This document shows, one piece after another, positions 47,961-57,254 of a DNA stretch of 64,000 bases (positions are counted from its first letter, which is position 1; each line of letters starts with the position of its first letter). Made by a program: the position numbers and the translations under genes. The notes below the pieces were generated by a model that saw nothing but the letters and a program-made list of their open reading frames with translations, had not been told where the DNA came from and ran no database searches. The DNA comes from Mycobacterium sp. ITM-2016-00318 (lineage in GTDB: Bacteria; Actinomycetota; Actinomycetes; Mycobacteriales; Mycobacteriaceae), in assembly GCF_002968285.2 (NCBI RefSeq), contig NZ_CP134400.1, positions 3,844,001 through 3,908,000 of the forward strand. The letters run 5' to 3'.

Positions 47961-49118
47961 GTGGACTTCTCATATCCGGCGGAGGTGGAGCAGTTCCGCA
48001 AGGAGCTGCGCACGTGGCTGTCGGCCAATATGACCGAGGACGTGAAGGAGGCCGACCGGCACCGCGGACGTGACCCCGACGCCTTCGACACGCTGCGCGC
48101 GTGGGACGCCGCGGTGGCCGACGCGGGCTGGGGTGCGGTGTCCTGGCCGGACGAATACGGCGGCCGCGGCGCGACGGTCCTCGAGCAACTTGTCTACGCC
48201 GAGGAAACGACACGCGCGCGAGCTCCTATGCCGCTCAACGTGATCGGCATGAACAACATCGCGCCCGCGATCATGCACTACGGCACCGATACGCAGAAGC
48301 GCACGCTGCTCCCGCGCATGGTGCGTGCCGACGACATCTGGTGCCAAGGCATGTCGGAGCCCGAGGCCGGCTCCGATCTGGCGTCACTGCGCACGCGCGC
48401 AATTCGCGACGGCGACGATTTCGTGGTCAACGGTCAGAAGATCTGGACGTCACTCGGACACCGCGCCGATTGGTGTCAGCTGTATGTGCGCACCGACGCC
48501 GAGGCACCCAAGCACAAAGGCATCTCCTGCCTCATCGTGGACATGCGGCTGCCCGGCATCGAAGCTCGCCCGCTGGTCACGCTCAACGGCGCGGCCGATT
48601 TCGCCGAGGTGTTCTTCAACGATGTGCGAGTGCCCGCCGACGCCCTGCTCGGTCCGCTCGACGCGGGATGGCAGGTCGCCACCACCACGCTCAGCCATGA
48701 ACGCGCGGGTGCGGCGCGGCTGTACGCGCAGGTCGAGGTCCAGTTGACCGACCTCGTCGCCGATCTCGCGGGACACGCCGTCGACGGCAGGCCGGTACTG
48801 GAGGACCGCGCCACCTTGCGCAGGCTCGGCGAGCTCGCAGTCCGGATCAACTATCTCGAGCTCCTGTGCAAGCGATCCATCTCGGCGACCCTGCACGGCG
48901 GCGACGCGCTCGGGTCGGCGAGCCTGGCCAAGAGCGTTTGGGCCGAGCTCGGTCAGGATCTCGCGGCGCTGGCGTACGACGTCCTCGGCTCGGATCCCTC
49001 TGGTCAGCGATGGATCGACCGTCGGCTGTCGTCCCGCTCGTTGACGATCGCGGGCGGCACGACGCAGATCAACAAGGGCATCACCGCCACCCGCGTCCTC
49101 GGGTTGCCGCGCAAATGA
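47961..49118 (+). CDS. Acyl-CoA dehydrogenase
   Basis: A 385-residue FAD-dependent enzyme. The FAD/acyl region is CQGMSEPEAGSDLASL, and the C-terminal segment is SLTIAGGTTQINKGI through VLGLPRK. The usual catalytic Glu site YEGT is replaced by AGGT, as in alpha2beta2 FadE-type pairs, where the base is elsewhere. The start is GTG. It overlaps the second dehydrogenase by ATGA. The pair resembles the heterotetrameric FadE28/FadE29-type enzymes that act on bulky CoA esters. Confidence 0.9.
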   Translation: MDFSYPAEVEQFRKELRTWLSANMTEDVKEADRHRGRDPDAFDTLRAWDAAVADAGWGAVSWPDEYGGRGATVLEQLVYAEETTRARAPMPLNVIGMNNIAPAIMHYGTDTQKRTLLPRMVRADDIWCQGMSEPEAGSDLASLRTRAIRDGDDFVVNGQKIWTSLGHRADWCQLYVRTDAEAPKHKGISCLIVDMRLPGIEARPLVTLNGAADFAEVFFNDVRVPADALLGPLDAGWQVATTTLSHERAGAARLYAQVEVQLTDLVADLAGHAVDGRPVLEDRATLRRLGELAVRINYLELLCKRSISATLHGGDALGSASLAKSVWAELGQDLAALAYDVLGSDPSGQRWIDRRLSSRSLTIAGGTTQINKGITATRVLGLPRK

Positions 49119-50203
49119 ATCTCGAACTCACCGACGAGCAGCTCGCGCTGCGCGACACCGTGCGGCAGTACCTCGCCGAGAAGGCAAGTGTGCCAGGACA
49201 TGTACGCCCCATGCTCGATGACCCGACGGGCAGCACCGACGATGTCTGGCACGGGCTGGCGAGGCTGGGCGCGACGGGTGTGCTCGTCCCCCACGAGCAC
49301 GGGGGCGCGGGCATGACGATGGTGGACGCCGGCGTCGTCGCCGAGGAGCTGGGCGCGGCGCTGTACCCCGGGCCGTGGTTGTCGAGTGCCGTCGCCGCAA
49401 CCCGTGCGCTGACGCGGACCGGCGCCGGCGGCGAGCTGCTGGCCGGAATCGCCGACGGTACAGTCGTCGCCACGGTCGGCGGGGTGACCGGGTCGCGGCC
49501 TTCTGCCGATCGTAGGACTCTGCACGGCGAGCTGACTGCCGTGCCTGATGTCGCCGCGGCGACGGTCTTGTTGGTGTTCGCAGACGGGGCGGACGGCCCC
49601 GCACTCTATTCCGTCGACCCCGCCTCGCGCGGTGTCACCGTGTCGGCACGAGCCCACGTCGACCCGACGCGAAAGCTGTTCGACGTCACGCTCGACGGCG
49701 TGGCCGCGCGCCGGTTGGCCGATGCACCCGCCGATGCGGTCGAAGCGCTCGTCGACGACATCCTCATCGCCCTGGCCGCCGATGCGGTCGGTGTCGCGAA
49801 CGCGGTGATGCAGCTGGCCGTCGATTACGCAAAGGTGCGAAAGCAATTCGACCAGCCGATCGGCAGCTTTCAGGCCGTCCAGCATCTGTGCGTCGACATG
49901 TACGAGTCGGTCGAACTCGCTCGCAGCGGCGTCATCCACGCGTTGTGGGCGGCCGACTGCGCCGAGCCGGCCGAGCGACACCTCGCCGCGATACGCGCCA
50001 AAGCCTTCGCGGGCCGGCTGGCCGCCGTCGGAGACACCGCGATCCAGGTGTTCGGCGGCATCGGCTTCACCTGGGAGCACGACGCCCACCTGTATCTCAA
50101 GCGCCTGCTCGGCTGGAGCGCTTTGTTCGGCCCACCCGACCGCTACCTGGAAGAGGTCGGCGCGATTCTCGCCAGTCAACTCGACCGAAAGGTATTGCTA
50201 TGA
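49115..50203 (+). CDS. Acyl-CoA dehydrogenase (partner subunit)
   Basis: A 362-residue acyl-CoA dehydrogenase with a shortened middle domain. Features are GATGVLVPHEHGGAGMTMVD, RKQFDQPIGSFQAVQH and FGGIGFTWEHDAHLYLKR near the end. It is coupled by ATGA to both the preceding dehydrogenase and the CoA transferase. Paired dehydrogenase genes of this kind usually form one alpha2beta2 enzyme. Confidence 0.9.
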   Translation: MNLELTDEQLALRDTVRQYLAEKASVPGHVRPMLDDPTGSTDDVWHGLARLGATGVLVPHEHGGAGMTMVDAGVVAEELGAALYPGPWLSSAVAATRALTRTGAGGELLAGIADGTVVATVGGVTGSRPSADRRTLHGELTAVPDVAAATVLLVFADGADGPALYSVDPASRGVTVSARAHVDPTRKLFDVTLDGVAARRLADAPADAVEALVDDILIALAADAVGVANAVMQLAVDYAKVRKQFDQPIGSFQAVQHLCVDMYESVELARSGVIHALWAADCAEPAERHLAAIRAKAFAGRLAAVGDTAIQVFGGIGFTWEHDAHLYLKRLLGWSALFGPPDRYLEEVGAILASQLDRKVLL

Positions 50204-51420
50204 GCCAGGTTCTGAGCGGCGTACGTGTCGTCGAGCTCGCCTCGTGGACCTACGTGCCGTCTGCGGGTGCCGCGCTGGCCGATTGGGGCGCCGACGTCAT
50301 CAAGGTGGAGGACGTCAACGCGGGTGACCCGGGACGCGCACTGGTGATCGGCGGCTTCACCCGCCAGAACGCCCGCGCCGACGTCGACTTCATTCTCGAG
50401 ATCGGCAACCGCGGCAAACGCAGCGTCGGCATCGACATCAAGACCGACACGGGCCGCGAGCTGTTCGGTCGGCTGCTGGCCACCGCCGATGTGTTCCTGA
50501 CCAACTGGCGTCCCGGCGCGCTGGAGCGGGCACGGCTGACGGTCGACGACATCCGCTCGTTCAATCCGAACATCATCATCGCCCGCGGCACCGGCGCCGG
50601 TGTACGCGGACCGGACCGCGAGAAGGGCGGCTTCGACGCCGCGACCTACCTGTCGCGCGGCGGAGTGTCCTACACCATGACACCGTTCGGCACCGAGACG
50701 CCCGCCGTGCAGGGGCCGGGGTTCGGCGACCTGCAGGGCGGGATCACACTCGCAGGCGGTGTCTGCGCCGCACTGTTCCGCCGCGAACGCACCGGCGAGC
50801 CGTCCGTCGTCGATTCGTCATTGCTGGCCCAGGCGATGTGGACGATCGCCCCGTCGATCTCGGTCGCCGACCTGTTCGGCATCGACGGGATCCCCGGTGC
50901 ACCACCGGGACTGGCGATCAACCCGCTGGTGAATCGCTACAAGACCCGCGATGGCAGGTGGCTGCAGATGGTGTTCCTGCAGCCGGACCGGTTCTGGGCG
51001 GGATTCTGCGAGCGGATCGGCCTGCCCGAGCTGGCCACCGACGAGCGCTTCGTCCCGTCGAGCAATCTCATCGCCAATGCCGAGGAGGCGTGCAAGCTCG
51101 TCGGCGAGAGGCTCGCCAGCGAGGATCTCGATTACTGGCGCGAGGCACTTGCCGACGAGCCGGGGGTGTGGGCGGCGCTGGCGACGCCGAAGGAGACGCT
51201 CAACGACCCGCAGGTGATTCCGAACGGCTACGTCATCCCCAACGTCGACGACCACGGTGTCGAGTATCAGATCGTCGCCGCACCAGTACAATTCGACGAG
51301 ACACCTCCGCGTGCGGCCCGTGCTCCAGAACATGGACAGCACACCGAGGAGATCCTGCTGGAGCTCGACCTCGACTGGGATGACATCTCGGCGGCCAAGG
51401 ACAGCGGCGCGATTCTGTAG
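50200..51420 (+). CDS. CaiB/BaiF CoA transferase
   Basis: A 406-residue class III CoA transferase. The start reads LSGVRVVELASWTYVPSAGA, and the catalytic Asp is probably in GGFDAATYLSRGG. The later region IPGAPPGLAINPLVNRYKTR and WLQMVFLQPDRFW is typical of the family. It moves CoA from a donor thioester to the pathway acid. It follows the dehydrogenase pair by ATGA overlap and precedes a crotonase gene by 13 bases. Confidence 0.9.
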   Translation: MSQVLSGVRVVELASWTYVPSAGAALADWGADVIKVEDVNAGDPGRALVIGGFTRQNARADVDFILEIGNRGKRSVGIDIKTDTGRELFGRLLATADVFLTNWRPGALERARLTVDDIRSFNPNIIIARGTGAGVRGPDREKGGFDAATYLSRGGVSYTMTPFGTETPAVQGPGFGDLQGGITLAGGVCAALFRRERTGEPSVVDSSLLAQAMWTIAPSISVADLFGIDGIPGAPPGLAINPLVNRYKTRDGRWLQMVFLQPDRFWAGFCERIGLPELATDERFVPSSNLIANAEEACKLVGERLASEDLDYWREALADEPGVWAALATPKETLNDPQVIPNGYVIPNVDDHGVEYQIVAAPVQFDETPPRAARAPEHGQHTEEILLELDLDWDDISAAKDSGAIL

Positions 51421-51433
51421 AGGAGGTACGCCA

Positions 51434-52276
51434 ATGACGTTGGAGCGGCGCGAGCTGGAGTCGGTGATCTATGAGCGTGAGCCGCCGATCGCCCGGATCA
51501 TCCTCAACCGTCCGGACAAGGCGAACACGAAGGATGCCAGTCTGGTGCAGGAAGTCGACGCCTGCCTTCGTGAAGCCGACCGCGACAAAGGAATCAAGGT
51601 CGTGATTCTCAAGGCGAACGGCAAGGGCTTCTGCGGCGGTCACGTCGCCAGGTGGGGACCCGACGAGAATCCCTACCCCGACTTCGGCGACACGTTCGAG
51701 GATCTGTACAAGGGCACGGCCGACCTGTTCCTGTGGCCGACGTTGTACCTGTGGGAGTTCCCCAAGCCGACAATCAGCCAGATCCACGGCTATTGCATGG
51801 GCGGTGGAATCTATCTCGGGCTCCTGACGGATTTCTGCGTCGCGTCCGAGGATGCGTACTTCCAAATGCCGCTTGCGCAGAGCCTCGGCGAGCCCGGCGG
51901 ACACACGATGATCGAACCGTGGTTGCTGATGAACTGGCACCGCACGATGGACTGGCTGCTCCTGGCCCCGACGCTGTCCGCACAGGAGGCGCTGGAATGG
52001 GGTCTGCTCAACAAGGTCGTGCCGCGCGATGAGCTCGAGGACACCGTCGAGGAGATGGCACGAAAGGTCTCCCAGATCCCGCTCACCACGCTGATGGCGG
52101 TGAAGAGCAACGTCAAGCGTGCCTATGAGCTGATGGGTATGCGCGTGCACCTGCAGATGAGCCACGTCATGACGAACATGGTCGGGGCGGCGTCGGATGT
52201 TCAGGAGCGGCGAGCCGAGCTCATCCAGTCAGGCTTGAAGCCAAAGGATTTCATCGAGCGCGAGCAGGAAACCTAG
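51434..52276 (+). CDS. Enoyl-CoA hydratase/isomerase (crotonase) family protein
   Basis: A 280-residue crotonase paralogous to the one at 43540. The oxyanion segments are GKGFCGGHVARWGPDEN and GYCMGGGIYLGL, and the catalytic region reads SLGEPGGHTMIEPWLLMNW. AGGAGG lies eight bases upstream. It ends the operon with a four-base overlap of the convergent flavoprotein gene. The paralogues may hydrate two successive intermediates. Confidence 0.88.
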   Translation: MTLERRELESVIYEREPPIARIILNRPDKANTKDASLVQEVDACLREADRDKGIKVVILKANGKGFCGGHVARWGPDENPYPDFGDTFEDLYKGTADLFLWPTLYLWEFPKPTISQIHGYCMGGGIYLGLLTDFCVASEDAYFQMPLAQSLGEPGGHTMIEPWLLMNWHRTMDWLLLAPTLSAQEALEWGLLNKVVPRDELEDTVEEMARKVSQIPLTTLMAVKSNVKRAYELMGMRVHLQMSHVMTNMVGAASDVQERRAELIQSGLKPKDFIEREQET

Positions 52277-53931
52277 CGAGCCGCGGCGTGCAGCGCGGCC
52301 ACATAGCCGAACACCATTGTGTTGGCGATGCTGCCACCCGCGCCCAGATAGTTACGTCCCATCACGGTCGCGGTGATGTTGCCCGTCGCATAAAGGCCGT
52401 CGATCACCTCGTCGCGTTCGTTGAGCACCTGAGCGTGCTCATTGGTGATCAGCCCACCGCAGGTGCCGACATCGGCGGGAAACACGCGCGTCGCGTAGTA
52501 CGGCGCCTTGTCGAGCGGACCGACCGCCGCATTGGGCTTGAACCCAGGATCGCCAAGGCAGTGGTTGTAGGCCGACTGACCCCGGCCGAAATCGGGATCC
52601 TGTCCCTGCAACGCAAACTCGTTGAAACGCTTGACCGTTTCCTCCAGCGCATCGGGTGAGACATCGATCTGTCGCGCGAGGTCGGCAACCGTCTCGGCAC
52701 GCTTGACGGCACCCTGCTCGATCAGCGCCGGAGACAGCGTGCGCTTCTTCAGCGGGTTGGCACCCGAGACGTACCGGCTCACGTAACCCTCGTCGAAGAC
52801 CTGCCAGCACGGCACCGCCTTGTTCGCATACATCGCCTTGCCGACCTCGACGTAGGAATTCGACTCGTTGCAAAACCGCTTGCCCGACCCGTCGACGTAG
52901 ATCGCACCCGGGCGCTGCCGTCCCGAACCGAGTGAGGCGGCGCCGGGGTCCGCGAGGAAAACCATCGGCAGCCACCACGCCTCGTCCAGCAGGTCGGTCT
53001 TGGCGCCCAGGTTCATCGCAGTCTGCAGCACCTCCCCTGTGTCGCCGGCGTTTGCTATCGACCAGCTCCCGTCGTTGGGCTGGTCACCGCTGTACCGGCG
53101 ACGCATATCGGCGTTACGGCTGAAGCCGCCCGCCGCAAGCAGAACTCCTTTGCGCGCCTGCACATTCACCGGCGAGCCGTTGTGGGTGATCCGGGCACCC
53201 GCCACCCGGCCGTTCTCGACGATGAGGTCCTCCATCGCGGCGTTCGTCCACACCGGCGGTTCGCCCGTTGCATCGATCAGCACCTCGAGGATCTGGCCGA
53301 TCATGGACGCACCGTTGGTCATCAGGTCGCGTCGCCGGAGCTTGGCGAGGTGGGTCCGCAGGAACACCCGCATCGCCACGGCGAACGCGCGCGGCGACCG
53401 GTTGAAGTACTGCACCGAGCGCAGCTCGTTGGTCTTGACCACGAACCCGTAGTTCTTGGCCATCGAGGGTTGGACTTTGTCGCTCCACACACCGAGCGCA
53501 GCCGAGTCCCATGGAATTCCCTCTACGGATCTGCCTGCCGAGTTGCCGCCCTTGTGGTCCGGGTAGTAGTCGCTCCAGCCCGGGCAGCGAACCATCCGAA
53601 CACCTTCACGCAGCAGGAAGTCGATCATCTGGTAGCCGGCGGTGAGGAAGGTCTCGCGCCGGGCGGGCGACGATGCCTCACCGATGTCACCGACGACGGC
53701 GTCGAAGTAGGCCAGCCCGTCCTCGTGTGAATCCGCAATGCCGTCAGCGCGCATCAGCGGGTTGTCCGGTAGCCACACCATGCCGCCCGACATTCCGGTG
53801 GAACCGCCTAGCAGGTCCTGCTTTTCGACAACCAGCGGCTCGATTCCGGCGTCGACGGCGGCCAGCGCGGCGACCATTCCGCCGCCGCCGCTGCCCGCGA
53901 TCAGCAGGTCGACAGATTTGTCCCAGTTCAT
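52273..53931 (-). CDS. KstD-like FAD-dependent 3-ketosteroid dehydrogenase family protein
   Basis: A 552-residue flavoprotein close in length to KstD. The FAD site is LLIAGSGGGGMVAALAA, and GGSTGMSGGMVWLP follows. The three active-site Tyr contexts of KstD are retained: SDYYPD (Y122/Y123), NESNSYVE and PYYATR, together with GTCGGLITN. KstD introduces the 1,2 double bond of 3-ketosteroids. Only one homologue is present and no cholesterol ring genes are adjacent, so a related ring ketone is possible. It overlaps the Rieske gene by ATGA. Confidence 0.82.
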   Translation of the reverse strand: MNWDKSVDLLIAGSGGGGMVAALAAVDAGIEPLVVEKQDLLGGSTGMSGGMVWLPDNPLMRADGIADSHEDGLAYFDAVVGDIGEASSPARRETFLTAGYQMIDFLLREGVRMVRCPGWSDYYPDHKGGNSAGRSVEGIPWDSAALGVWSDKVQPSMAKNYGFVVKTNELRSVQYFNRSPRAFAVAMRVFLRTHLAKLRRRDLMTNGASMIGQILEVLIDATGEPPVWTNAAMEDLIVENGRVAGARITHNGSPVNVQARKGVLLAAGGFSRNADMRRRYSGDQPNDGSWSIANAGDTGEVLQTAMNLGAKTDLLDEAWWLPMVFLADPGAASLGSGRQRPGAIYVDGSGKRFCNESNSYVEVGKAMYANKAVPCWQVFDEGYVSRYVSGANPLKKRTLSPALIEQGAVKRAETVADLARQIDVSPDALEETVKRFNEFALQGQDPDFGRGQSAYNHCLGDPGFKPNAAVGPLDKAPYYATRVFPADVGTCGGLITNEHAQVLNERDEVIDGLYATGNITATVMGRNYLGAGGSIANTMVFGYVAALHAAAR

Positions 53932-55298
53932 GAGGCGGGAACCGTCTCGGTAAGACCGAGGTCGGCGACGGGTACGTCGATGGTCGTGTTCGTCTTCTGA
54001 ATCGCAGGCACCAGCCGCTCATACGGCAGACCGGCGAGAAAGCCGTCGATGACCCGCTCGTAATTGGAGATCAGCCCTTCGATGCGGTCGGAAAGCCGCA
54101 TGTATTCGAAGCCCTTGGCGTGCAGCCCTTTCTGCTGCTTGGGCAGATTCGAGAAGTCCTGCGCAGGAATCATCGGCCAACTCGGGTCATCAGGTGCCAG
54201 CGGCTCCGGCGCGGTCGGCTTACCTTGCGATTGGTCGTTCGGGTAGCGGGTCAGTGACCACACCTCGAACAACGTCTGCTCGGGCCCGAGCGGGCGGATC
54301 CGGTAGGAGGACGCGCTGCTGTACTGGGGCAGAAGGAAGTAGTGCGGGAAGCAGAAGCCGATGGGCTCGAGCACACCGCGCCGCTCGAGGTCGTTGAGGT
54401 CGGGAAAGTCGCAGCCTCGCGCACGGTGCCACGTGGTGACGGCATCGTTGACCGCGCACCGCCAGATTCCCATCGCCTCGGTCGGATCGTTCGGCAGCGA
54501 CATGTTCTGCAGCCCCTCGGCGATGCGCACATCGTTCTCGTGGGTCATGCCGGCCATTCCGGAGCCGAGGGTCCGCATGAAGTACAGGCTCGTCTCGATC
54601 AGCGGGTGCACCCCCGAAGCTTCCGGGTGGTGCGACGAGGGAAGCAGTTGCGGATGAGTCTGGGGCACGTGGTAGCCCTCCATGAACGCCGCCGTCGCCA
54701 GCTTCCAGTTCACCGGCAGCAGGCAGGATTTCCACCACTCCACGCGCAGGGCCGAGACTTTCCATTCGTCGTGTTTGGAGGCGAAGGGTTCGACGCAGTC
54801 GCGCAGCGGCGGAGCATCGTCATCGAGGTTGATCCATGCGCAGCCGCCCCACAGCTCGCATCGCACCGAAGCAAGCGCGAGATCCTCCGCACCCAAATTG
54901 CTTTCGTCGAACTCCTCGGACCGCAGGACGAATGTGCTCCTACCGTCGAGGCCCCAGCACCATCCGTGGAACGGGCACACCAGATTACGCCGAGACCCGC
55001 TGCCTTCCACCAGTTTCATGCCGCGGTGGCGACAGGAGTTGTAATAGGCGCGCACAGTGGATGCGTCGACCCGGACCACGACGACCGACTGATCGAGAAT
55101 CTCGTACTCGACGAAGTCGCCGGGTTTCGGGATCTCCTCCAACCGGCATGCCATCTGCCAGACGCGGGGCCAGAAGAGCTCTGACTCCAGCGCATAGAAC
55201 TCCGGGTCGTAGTAGCGCTGCTTCGGGATCCTGTCCACGGACTGAACCGCCCACGGCACCGGAAGTGGCGTCCAGTCCGTCTTGGCCAATCTGCTCAC
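53928..55298 (-). CDS. Rieske non-heme iron oxygenase, alpha subunit
   Basis: A 456-residue oxygenase. The Rieske ligands are in CRHRGMK and CPFHGWCWGL. The iron-site region is AAFMEGYHVPQTHPQLLP with two His residues spaced as in ring-hydroxylating dioxygenases. The length is typical of the alpha subunit. The start is GTG and no other in-frame start fits better. It is coupled by ATGA to the KstD-like gene. A reductase is missing. An AT-rich element (55320) lies 21 bases upstream. Confidence 0.9.
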   Translation of the reverse strand: MSRLAKTDWTPLPVPWAVQSVDRIPKQRYYDPEFYALESELFWPRVWQMACRLEEIPKPGDFVEYEILDQSVVVVRVDASTVRAYYNSCRHRGMKLVEGSGSRRNLVCPFHGWCWGLDGRSTFVLRSEEFDESNLGAEDLALASVRCELWGGCAWINLDDDAPPLRDCVEPFASKHDEWKVSALRVEWWKSCLLPVNWKLATAAFMEGYHVPQTHPQLLPSSHHPEASGVHPLIETSLYFMRTLGSGMAGMTHENDVRIAEGLQNMSLPNDPTEAMGIWRCAVNDAVTTWHRARGCDFPDLNDLERRGVLEPIGFCFPHYFLLPQYSSASSYRIRPLGPEQTLFEVWSLTRYPNDQSQGKPTAPEPLAPDDPSWPMIPAQDFSNLPKQQKGLHAKGFEYMRLSDRIEGLISNYERVIDGFLAGLPYERLVPAIQKTNTTIDVPVADLGLTETVPAS

Positions 55299-55319
55299 CC
55301 CTCATCGGCAGTCCGGCCT

Positions 55320-55341
55320 CTAAAATAGCAAAAATAGCGAG
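55320..55341. promoter_or_regulatory. AT-rich element before the Rieske-KstD operon
   Basis: CTAAAATAGCAAAAATAGCG contains two ATAGC units and matches AGTAAAATAGCG at 21866-21877. It lies upstream of the Rieske-KstD operon on the minus strand. Confidence 0.6.
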
Positions 55342-55395
55342 ACGGGCGAAGGGGGGCGGCATCCAGGCATGCTCGGGGTGCCGGTCACGTGGTGA

Positions 55396-56460
55396 CTAGT
55401 TGAGGCCGTAGAAGCGTTGCGCGTTCAGCCCGCCGATCTTCGCGCGCGTGTCCTCGGTGATGTCGGGTCGCGTTCGCAGATGCTTCGTGCTCTCCGGCCA
55501 TTCGCCGTCCCAGTGCGGATAGTCGCTGGCGAACATGATGAAGTCGTCGCCAAGGACGTCGATGACGCCCGGGAGAATGGGTTCCTCGGGCTCGCACGTC
55601 GCCCAGATGTTGCCCGCCTCCAGATACTCCTGCGGATCGCGTTGCCAGCCGCCTTCGATCCAGTCGCCACGCTTCTCGAAGTGCTCATGCAGCCGGTCGA
55701 TGAAGAACGGCACCCAGCCCACACCCGCTTCGAGGAACGCCACCCGGAGTTCGGGGTGGCGATCGAAAACACCCCCTGATACCAGTGCGGTCATCGCCGT
55801 CATCTGGTCGAACGGAAAGCTGATGCAGTGCACCTGAATGTAGTTGGTAAACCGGTCGACGCCGATTTTCGGTAGATGCACGCCCGGTGCGCCGTGGATC
55901 CCGAGCGGCATTTCCAGTTCGACCGCCGCCGCATAAAACGGGTCGAGGTCAGGATGGTCGAGGTTGCGCATTCTCAGTGCGGGTGGGACGTGGGTGGCGA
56001 CCAGCCCGAGATCCTTGGCCTCACGCATGATGTCGACAGCCACTTCGCCGTGCTCGATCGGGGTGACGGCTATACCGTGCAGACGGCCGCCCGATGATCC
56101 GCAGTAGTCCGCGATCCACTCGTTGTAGAGCCGCGCGAAGCCCGCGGCGAACTCGGGGTCTTCGAGCGTCGGCGTGCAGAGCCCGAGGCTTGGATAGAGC
56201 ACCATCGTGTCGATCTGGTCGCGGTCGGCGTCGCCAAGGACACCCTCGGCCGACCGGCAGTTGATGCCCTCCGCAGCGGAGATGCCGTGTTGTGTCGGGC
56301 AGCCCGCGCCGGGCCCGCTGGATTCCGGATAGTTGCGGCCCTCGATCACCAGGCCGGGCGAGTCGGTCCGCACGACTATGTGGTTCGGCCAGCGCCGCAA
56401 AGCCTCGAGCGCCAACGATGCCCCTTCGGCGACGTGTCCGTCAGCGTCGATGATCCGCAT
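55396..56460 (-). CDS. Amidohydrolase 2 family metal-dependent hydrolase/decarboxylase
   Basis: A 354-residue TIM-barrel enzyme starting MRIIDADGHVAEG. The His-x-His motif of relatives is altered (DGHVAEG). The middle reads PLGIHGAPGVH, with VSGGVFDRHPELRVAFLEAG, and the end is FASDYPHWDGEW with the conserved Asp. It belongs with the other three amidohydrolases of the window and probably decarboxylates or hydrolyses a pathway acid. The ATG lies at the edge of the ATCTTTGTAAAGAT palindrome, which suggests a leaderless or near-leaderless message. Confidence 0.86.
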   Translation of the reverse strand: MRIIDADGHVAEGASLALEALRRWPNHIVVRTDSPGLVIEGRNYPESSGPGAGCPTQHGISAAEGINCRSAEGVLGDADRDQIDTMVLYPSLGLCTPTLEDPEFAAGFARLYNEWIADYCGSSGGRLHGIAVTPIEHGEVAVDIMREAKDLGLVATHVPPALRMRNLDHPDLDPFYAAAVELEMPLGIHGAPGVHLPKIGVDRFTNYIQVHCISFPFDQMTAMTALVSGGVFDRHPELRVAFLEAGVGWVPFFIDRLHEHFEKRGDWIEGGWQRDPQEYLEAGNIWATCEPEEPILPGVIDVLGDDFIMFASDYPHWDGEWPESTKHLRTRPDITEDTRAKIGGLNAQRFYGLN

Positions 56461-56472
56461 CTTTGTAAAGAT
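56459..56472. promoter_or_regulatory. Near-palindromic AT-rich operator at an amidohydrolase start
   Basis: ATCTTTGTAAAGAT differs from the palindrome at 21852-21865 by one central base. It overlaps the start codon of the minus-strand amidohydrolase. Confidence 0.6.
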
Positions 56473-56506
56473 ACGACCCGGGCGGTTACCGCTAGCCTTT
56501 TCGCTC

Positions 56507-57250
56507 GTGATCGTGTTGCTGCCGCCGTCGGAGACCAAGCGAGCCGGAGGCGAGGGGCCGCCGCTGAGGCTTGACACTCTGAGTTTCGCCGAGCTGAATC
56601 CGGTCCGCGCCGCGCTCGTCGACTAATTGGTCGCCCTGGCCGGCGATCCCCCGGCATGCAGGCGCGCGCTCGGGATCTCGGCGTCGCAGGATCACGAGAT
56701 CGAGCGCAACACGGCCCTCAACGACGCGCCGACGCTGCCGGCGATCAACCGGTATACGGGAGTGCTGTACGACGCGCTCGACGTCGAATCTCTCACTTAC
56801 ACAGCATATTCTCGTGCCCGCGCGCGACTGGCGGTGGGATCGGCACTGTTCGGGCTGCTGCGCGCCGACGACCCCATCCCCGCCTACCGACTTTCGGCGT
56901 CGTCGAAGCTGCCAGGCAGGGGAACGCTCGCCGCGCGCTGGCGCCCCGGCCTCGAGGCGGTGCTGGCCGATATCGCCGAGGAACTCGTCGTAGATCTGCG
57001 GTCGGGTTCCTACGCGGCTTTGGGCAGGCTGCCCGCCGCGGTGGACGTGGACGTCGTCTCCGAGAACGCCGACGGTGAGCGCACAGTGGTCAGCCACTTC
57101 AACAAGGCGCACAAGGGCAGGCTCGCGCGGGCGCTCGTCACCAGCAGGGCTGAACCCGACAGCGCGGCGAAGGTCGCAGCGGTCGCTCGCAAAGCGGGCA
57201 TGCGGGTCGAGCGCGACGGCAACGCGCTGACCGTCGTCATCGACGCCTAG
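56507..57250 (+). pseudogene. yaaA: yaaA (peroxide stress protein family), broken by an in-frame stop
   Basis: Read through, this frame gives a normal-length YaaA/DUF328 protein. The start is VIVLLPPSETKRAGGEGPP, then LSFAELNPVRAALVD, and after the break LVALAGDPPACRRALGIS, RYTGVLYDALDVESL, YRLSASSKLPGRGTL and SHFNKAHKGRLARAL to the end. A TAA at 56624-56626 interrupts the frame where relatives usually have a Glu (GAA), so one G-to-T change explains it. The rest of the frame is intact, which fits a recent mutation or a sequencing error. YaaA lowers free iron during peroxide stress in E. coli. Confidence 0.82.
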
Positions 57251-57254
57251 CCGA

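Noticed and set aside
56507..57250. Two separate genes at the yaaA locus
   Set aside because: Both parts are in the same frame and together match one YaaA protein; the second part has no convincing start.
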